NCBI GenBank assembly: GCA_964637655.1
Contig: CAZWUZ010000118.1
Span: 1-10,892, forward strand
Direction of reading: 5' to 3'
From: CAZWUZ01 sp964637655 [NCBI: uncultured bacterium]
GTDB lineage: Bacteria; DAOPZR01
DNA: 10,892 nt
The notes below the pieces were generated by a model. That model searched no databases and was not told where the DNA came from. It saw only the letters and a list, made by a program, of their open reading frames with translations. This document shows positions 6,725 to 10,892 of the stretch, piece after piece. How positions within the stretch are numbered: the stretch's first letter is position 1; every line of letters begins with the position of its first letter. A program made the position numbers and the translations under genes.

Positions 6725-7006
6725 TTACTTCCCCTCTCCGGCGTCCGTCGCGCGGTGCACCACCGCGACCAGGCGCCAGCGCTTGGTCTTCGACAGCGGG
6801 CGCGTCGCCGCCACCCGCACCGTGTCGCCGGCGCGGGCCGCGCGCTGCTCGTCGTGCGCCTTGACGTACGTCCGCGCGCGCACGCGCTTGCCGTACTGCG
6901 GATGTGCCCGCAGCGTTTCGAGCACCACCGTGATCGTCTTGTCCATGCGCGCACTGGTCACCGTGCCGGTAAGCTCCTTGCGCGCCTTCGCCTGCGTTGC
7001 CGTCAT
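6725..7006 (-). CDS. rpsQ: 30S ribosomal protein S17
   Basis: S17 (93 residues) is a primary 16S rRNA-binding protein with an OB fold that helps nucleate 30S assembly. [21 protein letters not shown] (about 9-29) is the family signature. It is followed by [19 protein letters not shown] and [21 protein letters not shown]. The length is slightly above that of E. coli (84), because of a few extra residues at each end. The ATG is 4 bases after the rpmC stop, and AAGGGG within the rpmC 3' end provides the ribosome binding site. Confidence 0.97.
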   Translation of the reverse strand: MTATQAKARKELTGTVTSARMDKTITVVLETLRAHPQYGKRVRARTYVKAHDEQRAARAGDTVRVAATRPLSKTKRWRLVAVVHRATDAGEGK

Positions 7007-7010
7007 ACCC

Positions 7011-7211
7011 TCACCCCTTCGCCTGCTGCCGTTCGCGCAGCAGCGTCAGACAGGCAGCAATCTCCTTGCGCAGCAAGCGGACGCGGTGCGGCTGCTGCAG
7101 CGGTGTCACGCTCGCCGCAAAGCGCAGATTGAACAGCGCCGTCTCGTTGTCCGTGACCTTCTGCTGCAGTTCCGTGTCGCTCAATTCCCGCAGTTTCGCG
7201 TGCCGCTTCAT
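7011..7211 (-). CDS. rpmC: 50S ribosomal protein L29
   Basis: L29 (66 residues) is a small two-helix protein at the exit of the 50S peptide tunnel, next to L23. It starts [19 protein letters not shown]; the LRELSDTEL part is typical. The second helix region carries [18 protein letters not shown] and ends [17 protein letters not shown]. The usual family form ends this way, with IAR(I/L)xTxLRER. The ATG overlaps the rplP stop by four bases (ATGA), so its translation is almost certainly coupled to rplP. Confidence 0.96.
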   Translation of the reverse strand: MKRHAKLRELSDTELQQKVTDNETALFNLRFAASVTPLQQPHRVRLLRKEIAACLTLLRERQQAKG

Positions 7212-7636
7212 GCCTGTCCTCCCCCGCTGCGCCGCTGGGCGACGAAGCGCACCGGCAGCGGCAGCTTGTGCGCCGCCAGGCGCATCGCCTCCTGCGCCTC
7301 ACTGCGGCTGACCCCCGACACCTCGAAGAGGATGCGCCCGCGCTTGACCGCCGCCAGGTACCCCTCCGGCGCGCCCTTGCCCTTGCCCATGCGGGTCTCG
7401 GCCGGTTTGCGCGTGTACGGCTTGTCGGGGAAGATACGGATCCAGATCTTGCCGTTGCGCTTGAGAAACCGCGTCAGCGCCACGCGCGCCGCCTCGATCT
7501 GCCGCGCGAAAATCCAGCCGTTCTCCATCACCTTGAGCCCGTACTCACCGAACTCGATGGTGTAGCCCCCCGCGGCCTTGCCGCGGTTGCGTCCCTTCAT
7601 CTGCTTGCGGAACTTGGTCCGTTTCGGCATCAGCAT
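7208..7636 (-). CDS. rplP: 50S ribosomal protein L16
   Basis: L16 (142 residues) is a late-assembly 50S protein near the A-site tRNA elbow. [19 protein letters not shown] is the standard start. The stretches [17 protein letters not shown] and [12 protein letters not shown] are strongly conserved, as is [15 protein letters not shown]82 corresponds to the loop arginine hydroxylated in E. coli. After GAPE the usual YWVA/HWVA motif reads GYLA, a mild oddity. The first ATG at 7636 is chosen over the one at 7630 because MLxPKRTKF is the family N-terminus and CAGGAG at the end of rpsC is 9 bases away. The gene follows rpsC by 6 bases. The N-terminus and the GRILFEV stretch recall chlamydial L16 from memory. 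Confidence 0.98.
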   Translation of the reverse strand: MLMPKRTKFRKQMKGRNRGKAAGGYTIEFGEYGLKVMENGWIFARQIEAARVALTRFLKRNGKIWIRIFPDKPYTRKPAETRMGKGKGAPEGYLAAVKRGRILFEVSGVSRSEAQEAMRLAAHKLPLPVRFVAQRRSGGGQA

Positions 7637-7642
7637 GGTCGT

Positions 7643-8329
7643 CTACTCCTGCACCGCGTCCGCGGCCGTGCTCACCGCCGCCGGCGCTTCGGGCAGCACT
7701 TCCCCGAGGAAGATCCACACCTTGATCCCGATGCGGCCGTACTTGGTGTTCGCCTCGGAGAGGGCGTAATCGATCTGCGCGCGCAGCGTGTGCAGCGGAA
7801 CCCGACCGTCGCGCAGCCACTCGGTGCGCGCAATTTCGGCGCCGCCGAGACGGCCCGCACACATCACCTTGATGCCCAGTGCCCCCGCCTTCATCGTGCT
7901 CTGGATGGCCTGGCGCATGGCGCGGCGGAAGGGGATGCGCTTCTCCAGCTGGCTGGCGATCTGATAGCCGACCAGCTGCGCATTCAGTTCCGGGCGCCCG
8001 ATCTCGTCGATGTCGATCTTGATGTCGCGCTTCTCCAGCCCCGTCACCTTCTTCAGCTTCTTGACCAGTTCCTCGATCTGCGCGCCCTTCTTGCCGATAA
8101 CGATGCCCGGGCGCGAGGTGTGGATGATCACGTTGACGCGATTGGTGTAGCGCTCGATGCTGAGCTTGGCCACGCCGCTGTCCGGCAATGCCGCCAGCAG
8201 CAGCTTGCGGATGGCGAGGTCCTCGACCAGCCGCCGCCCGTATTCCTTCTTGCGCGTCGCGAACCAGCGGCTGTCCCATGTTTCGATGATGCCCAGCCGC
8301 AGACCGCGCGGATGTACTTTCTGTCCCAC
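7643..8329 (-). CDS. rpsC: 30S ribosomal protein S3
   Basis: S3 (228 residues) lies at the mRNA entry channel of the 30S subunit and takes part in mRNA helicase activity with S4 and S5. It starts [14 protein letters not shown], the universal S3 N-terminus. The type II KH domain spans about residues 40-110, with [14 protein letters not shown] containing the GxxG loop (79-82). The C-terminal domain has [19 protein letters not shown] (158-175) and [15 protein letters not shown]. After residue 212 there is a short Ala-rich tail. The start codon is GTG; the family N-terminus and an AAGGAG 7 bases upstream (8337-8342) fix it. Only 4 bases separate it from the rplV stop. Confidence 0.98.
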   Translation of the reverse strand: MGQKVHPRGLRLGIIETWDSRWFATRKKEYGRRLVEDLAIRKLLLAALPDSGVAKLSIERYTNRVNVIIHTSRPGIVIGKKGAQIEELVKKLKKVTGLEKRDIKIDIDEIGRPELNAQLVGYQIASQLEKRIPFRRAMRQAIQSTMKAGALGIKVMCAGRLGGAEIARTEWLRDGRVPLHTLRAQIDYALSEANTKYGRIGIKVWIFLGEVLPEAPAAVSTAADAVQE

Positions 8330-8333
8330 CGTC

Positions 8334-8735
8334 CTACTCCTTCCCGCCGGCGGTCTTCGCCGCCGCCGCCTTCGCCGCGCGCGCGCGCTTGGCCCGCGCC
8401 TTCGCGTCGCTCACCACCACCGTCACCGAACTGGTCCGGCGGCGGATGCGCCCGGCGCGGCCCATCGACATCGGGCGATAGCGCTTGAGCATCGGCCCCT
8501 GGTTGACCCAGGCACCGCTGATCACCAGGTCGTCGCTGACGACCTTCTTGTCGAGCACCGCGGCATTGGCTGCCGCCGCGTGCACCAGCTTGTAGAGAAT
8601 CGCCGCCCCGCGCGTCGCATGGTACTTGAGCACCGGCAGCGACTCGCCCACCGTTTTGCCCTTGACCAGCGCCAGCACCTTGCGCAGTTTGCGCGGCCCG
8701 CTGCGCGTGTTCTTGAGTGTCGCCCGCACTTCCAT
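8334..8735 (-). CDS. rplV: 50S ribosomal protein L22
   Basis: L22 (133 residues) lines the peptide exit tunnel, with a long beta-hairpin reaching to the constriction. The core (about 1-110) carries [19 protein letters not shown] and [12 protein letters not shown]. The hairpin region [21 protein letters not shown] and [14 protein letters not shown] is typical of the family. After that there is an Ala/Lys/Arg-rich tail of about 20 residues, longer than in E. coli (110 residues); such tails are common in GC-rich bacteria. The ATG lies 11 bases after the rpsS stop, where TAAGGAGAG supplies both stop codon and ribosome binding site. The last codons of rplV contain the AAGGAG used by rpsC. Confidence 0.98.
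   Translation of the reverse strand: MEVRATLKNTRSGPRKLRKVLALVKGKTVGESLPVLKYHATRGAAILYKLVHAAAANAAVLDKKVVSDDLVISGAWVNQGPMLKRYRPMSMGRAGRIRRRTSSVTVVVSDAKARAKRARAAKAAAAKTAGGKE
8337..8342 (-). promoter_or_regulatory. Ribosome binding site supporting the rpsC GTG start
   Basis: AAGGAG within the last two sense codons of rplV (Lys-Glu) is 7 bases before the GTG at 8329. It supports the GTG start that yields MGQKVHP. Confidence 0.65.
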
Positions 8736-8742
8736 CGCCGCT

Positions 8743-8748
8743 CTCCTT
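8743..8748 (-). promoter_or_regulatory. Ribosome binding site of rplV, overlapping the rpsS stop
   Basis: The transcript reads TAAGGAGAGCGGCG before the rplV ATG. AAGGAG overlaps the TAA stop of rpsS and is 7 bases from the start. It is close to a perfect complement of the 16S rRNA 3' end. Confidence 0.65.
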
Positions 8749-9028
8749 ATTTCGCCTCGGTCTTCTCGCCGCGCTTGCTGTGTGCCTTGAAGGTGCGCGT
8801 CGGCGCGAATTCACCGAGCTTGTGTCCGACCATGTTCTCGGTGACGTAGACCGGGATGAACTTGCGGCCGTTGTGCACCGCAAAGGTGTGCCCGACGAAC
8901 TCGGGCACGATGGTCGAGCGCCGCGACCACGTCTTCACCATTGTCTTCTCGCCCGCCTGCTCCAGTTTCTCCACCTTGCGCAGCAGGTGGTCGTCCACGA
9001 ACGGGCCCTTTTTTATCGAACGCGTCAT
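8747..9028 (-). CDS. rpsS: 30S ribosomal protein S19
   Basis: S19 (93 residues) forms a complex with S13 in the 30S head and contacts the A-site t[24 protein letters not shown] is the standard start. [24 protein letters not shown] and [24 protein letters not shown] follow, both hallmark stretches, and the tail [13 protein letters not shown] is basic. The length is typical (about 92). The ATG is 15 bases after the rplB stop, behind AAAAGGGGAG. The gene sits in the invariant rplB-rpsS-rplV order. Confidence 0.98.
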   Translation of the reverse strand: MTRSIKKGPFVDDHLLRKVEKLEQAGEKTMVKTWSRRSTIVPEFVGHTFAVHNGRKFIPVYVTENMVGHKLGEFAPTRTFKAHSKRGEKTEAK

Positions 9029-9043
9029 CGTTCCACTCCCCTT

Positions 9044-9880
9044 TTAGGACTTCTTCGCTGCGTGCCGCCGCCGGACGATGAAGCGCCCGGTGCGCTTGGT
9101 GCGCCGCGTCTTGTATCCCTTGGCCGGCTGCCCCCACGGTGAACAGGGATGCCGTCCGCCCGAGGTTTTCCCCTCGCCGCCGCCCATCGGGTGGTCGACC
9201 GGGTTGCGCACCACGCCGCGCACGTGCGGGCGCACGCCGAGGAACCGCTTGCGCCCCGCCTTGCCCCAGCTGATGTTCTGGTAGTCGAGGTTGCCCACCT
9301 GGCCGATGGTGGCGCGGCAGTCAAGATGCACCAGCCGCGTCTCTTTGGACGGCAGCACGACGTAGGCGTACGTGCCCTCTTTGGCCAGCAGCTGCGCCTG
9401 CGTCCCGGCCGCGCGGCAGAGTCGCGCCCCGCCGCCCACCTGCAGTTCGATCGCGTGCACCATGGTGCCGACCGGAATGTCACGCAGCGGCAGGGTGTTT
9501 CCCGGTTTGACGTCGCTGCTCGCCCCGCTCACCACCGTGTCGCCGACCTTGAGGCCGAGCGGCGCGACGATGTAGCGTTTTTCCCCGTCCGCGTAGTGCA
9601 ACAGCGCGAGATTGGCGTTGCGGTTCGGGTCGCGGTCGATGGCGGCCACCCGCGCCGGCACCCCGTCCTTGCGCCGCGTGTAGTCGACAAAGCGGTACTT
9701 GCGCTTCGCCGCGCCGCCGCGGTAGCGAACCGTCACCCGCCCCTGGTTGTTGCGGCCGTGCAGCCGCTGCCGACCGCGCATCAGCGACGGTTCGCCGCCG
9801 CCGCGCGTGACTTCCTCGCGCACCAGGTTGATCTGTCCCCGCCGTGCCGGCGAGGTCGGTTTCGTTTTCTTCAGTGCCAT
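9044..9880 (-). CDS. rplB: 50S ribosomal protein L2
   Basis: L2 (278 residues) is a core 50S protein needed for subunit joining and located near the peptidyl transferase centre. The OB-fold region (about 40-125) includes [15 protein letters not shown] and [19 protein letters not shown]. The SH3-like region (about 130-200) has [20 protein letters not shown] and the [10 protein letters not shown] stretch. The catalytically discussed histidine is present as H230 in [25 protein letters not shown]. The C-terminus [19 protein letters not shown] is basic and conserved. The position after DHP is Met rather than the His of E. coli, a variant I recall from other bacteria. The ATG lies 13 bases after the rplW stop, behind GGGAG. 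Confidence 0.98.
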   Translation of the reverse strand: MALKKTKPTSPARRGQINLVREEVTRGGGEPSLMRGRQRLHGRNNQGRVTVRYRGGAAKRKYRFVDYTRRKDGVPARVAAIDRDPNRNANLALLHYADGEKRYIVAPLGLKVGDTVVSGASSDVKPGNTLPLRDIPVGTMVHAIELQVGGGARLCRAAGTQAQLLAKEGTYAYVVLPSKETRLVHLDCRATIGQVGNLDYQNISWGKAGRKRFLGVRPHVRGVVRNPVDHPMGGGEGKTSGGRHPCSPWGQPAKGYKTRRTKRTGRFIVRRRHAAKKS

Positions 9881-9893
9881 CGTCCGGCTCCCG

Positions 9894-10178
9894 TCAGACC
9901 GCCTCGTAATTGGCGATGGTCTGGCCTGCCTGCAGCGTCACCACCGCCTTCTTCTTCGCCGCGGTCATGCCGTAATGCAGCCGCACCCGTCGCAGTTTCC
10001 CCGGCCGGCGCAACATCCGCACCTCGGTAACCTTCACCTTGAACTGCTGCTCCACCGCCTGGCGCACGGCAATCTTCGTCGCATCGGCCGCCACCTCGAA
10101 CACGTACTGGTTATGCGCCTCGCGCAAACGCGTCCCCTTCTCGGTGATCAGCGGCGCGATCAGAACCCGCTTGCTCAT
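9894..10178 (-). CDS. rplW: 50S ribosomal protein L23
   Basis: L23 (94 residues) sits at the exit of the peptide tunnel and docks trigger factor and [26 protein letters not shown] is the family start. E13 in ITEK corresponds to the trigger-factor-binding glutamate of E. coli L23. [22 protein letters not shown] and [13 protein letters not shown] follow, and the end [13 protein letters not shown] is typical. The ATG overlaps the rplD stop by four bases (ATGA), so the two genes are probably translationally coupled. Confidence 0.97.
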   Translation of the reverse strand: MSKRVLIAPLITEKGTRLREAHNQYVFEVAADATKIAVRQAVEQQFKVKVTEVRMLRRPGKLRRVRLHYGMTAAKKKAVVTLQAGQTIANYEAV

Positions 10179-10798
10179 TTCCGCACCTCGCCCAGCTGGG
10201 TCAGCGCCGCCGGCGTGAACACAATCAGCCGCGCCCTGACAATATCATAGACGTTGAGCCCCTCCGCGGGGAGCGCGGTCACCTCCGGCAGGTTGCGCGC
10301 CGACTTGAGCAGGTTGACTTCCCCCGTCGCCGCCACCAGCAGCACCGTTTCCTCCGCCCCCATCGCCTGCAGGGCCGCGGCCAGCGCTTTCGTCGACGGC
10401 TTGGCCGCCGCCGCCGGTTCGTACACCGCGATCATCCCCTCCGCCGCGCGCTGGCGCAGCGCCGAGACCAGCGCCGTCCGCCGCACCTTGTGCGGCAGGG
10501 CGTAGCCGTAGTCGCGCGGTGACGGCCCCCAGGCACGGCCGCCGTGGCGGAACTGCACCGCCCGCGTCGCCCCCTGCCGGGCATTGCCCGTCCCCTTCTG
10601 CTTGTACGGCTTCTTGCCGGAGCCGCTCACTTCGGCCCGCGTCTTGACCTTGTGCGTGCCGGCCCGGCGCGACGCGCGCTGCCACTGCACCGTCGCGTGC
10701 ACCGTGCGCAGGTTGACCCCGCCATCCCACAGTTCACCGCTCAGTTCGCGCTCGCCCGCGGGCTTGCCCGCGCTGTCGTAGTTCTTGACCTTCGCCAT
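10175..10798 (-). CDS. rplD: 50S ribosomal protein L4
   Basis: L4 (207 residues) is a 50S assembly protein whose long loop reaches the tunnel constriction; in E. coli it also represses its own S10 operon. The loop region (about 44-100) carries the signature SGSGKKPYKQKGTGNARQG and GPSPRDYGYALPHKVRR. The globular alpha/beta domain follows, with TVLLVAATGEVNLLKSARNLP and the conserved GLNVYDIVRARLIVFTPAAL (about 180-199). The N-terminal Asp/Gly-rich part (MAKVKNYDSAGKPAGE) is normal. The ATG is 12 bases after the rplC stop, with AAAGGGGA as ribosome binding site. The L4 leader target would lie upstream of rpsJ, outside the window. Confidence 0.98.
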   Translation of the reverse strand: MAKVKNYDSAGKPAGERELSGELWDGGVNLRTVHATVQWQRASRRAGTHKVKTRAEVSGSGKKPYKQKGTGNARQGATRAVQFRHGGRAWGPSPRDYGYALPHKVRRTALVSALRQRAAEGMIAVYEPAAAAKPSTKALAAALQAMGAEETVLLVAATGEVNLLKSARNLPEVTALPAEGLNVYDIVRARLIVFTPAALTQLGEVRK

Positions 10799-10810
10799 CG
10801 TCAGTCCCCT

Positions 10811-10892
10811 TTACTTCTTCGCCTTGGCCGGCGCCGCGGCCTTGGTGCGCCGTACCGTCGGCCGCACCGCGATAAGCGTCCGCGCCGCGCCC
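10811..10892 (-). CDS. rplC: 50S ribosomal protein L3, 3' end (cut by window edge)
   Basis: Only the last 26 codons and the TAA stop are inside the window. They read ...GAARTLIAVRPTVRRTKAAAPAKAKK. A Gly followed by a hydrophobic strand and VRPTV matches the usual L3 C-terminus (a GxxxxLVxVRxAV pattern), and the Lys/Ala-rich tail is a common extension. L3 is an early 50S assembly protein near the peptidyl transferase centre. The call rests mostly on position: rplC directly precedes rplD in almost all bacterial S10 operons. The tail is too short to judge the protein itself. Confidence 0.85.
   Translation of the reverse strand, partial: GAARTLIAVRPTVRRTKAAAPAKAKK

Noticed and set aside
8337-8362. 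A GC-rich stem in the 3' end of rplV that might look like a terminator
   Set aside because: The stem is short, lies in an Ala/Lys-rich coding tail, is followed by no run of T and is directly followed by the co-directional rpsC. It is best explained by codon bias.
7268-8488. A 406-codon open frame on the plus strand, antisense to rplP, rpsC and rplV
   Set aside because: Same reason: a low-stop antisense frame in GC-rich DNA opposite conserved ribosomal genes, with no domain features. Similar long plus-strand frames at 6209-7132, 6636-7565 and 9149-10030 are rejected likewise.
1-10892. A hidden accessory or novel system within the cluster
   Set aside because: The standard gene series fills the window, with gaps of at most 19 bases and no extra gene on either strand. 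Nothing in base composition suggests inserted DNA.

Overview
The window is one uninterrupted stretch of the bacterial S10-spc ribosomal protein cluster. Every gene lies on the minus strand, so transcription runs from the right edge to the left edge. In transcription order the genes are rplC (3' end only), rplD, rplW, rplB, rpsS, rplV, rpsC, rplP, rpmC, rpsQ, rplN, rplX, rplE, rpsN, rpsH, rplF, rplR, rpsE, rplO, secY, adk, map and infA (5' part only). That is 23 genes, 21 of them complete. No stretch without a gene is longer than 19 bases, and I see no internal promoter, terminator, tRNA, mobile element or CRISPR array.

Organism. The DNA is visibly GC-rich, with start sites led by GGAG-type Shine-Dalgarno sequences, so this is a bacterium. 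Several signs lean weakly towards the PVC superphylum (Chlamydiae, Verrucomicrobia, Kiritimatiellota and relatives). The gene for L30 (rpmD) is absent between rpsE and rplO. L16 starts with [12 protein letters not shown] and SecY carries [11 protein letters not shown] and [13 protein letters not shown], which recall chlamydial proteins from memory. The secY-adk-map-infA order and the zinc forms of S14, L24 and Adk do not point to Chlamydia itself. I cannot fix the phylum without a tree.

Layout and joint working. Positions 10892-7011 carry the S10-type half (L3, L4, L23, L2, S19, L22, S3, L16, L29), continuing into S17. Positions 6721-1579 carry the spc-type half (L14, L24, L5, S14, S8, L6, L18, S5, L15, SecY). 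Positions 1568-1 carry adenylate kinase, methionine aminopeptidase and initiation factor IF-1. The products build both ribosomal subunits, make the membrane channel for exported proteins, balance adenine nucleotides, trim the initiator methionine and help start translation. Genes are packed so that translation is probably coupled: stop and start codons overlap as ATGA (rplD/rplW, rplP/rpmC) or TGATG (rplO/secY, adk/map), rpsE and rplO overlap by 14 bases, and many stop codons merge into the next gene's ribosome binding site.

This is core housekeeping DNA and I found no new system in it. The points most worth a second look are an alanine in place of the near-universal proline of SecY transmembrane helix 7, the missing rpmD, a GC-rich hairpin directly before the map start, a one-residue deletion in a conserved L5 loop, and the frequent TAG stop codons in what should be highly expressed genes.
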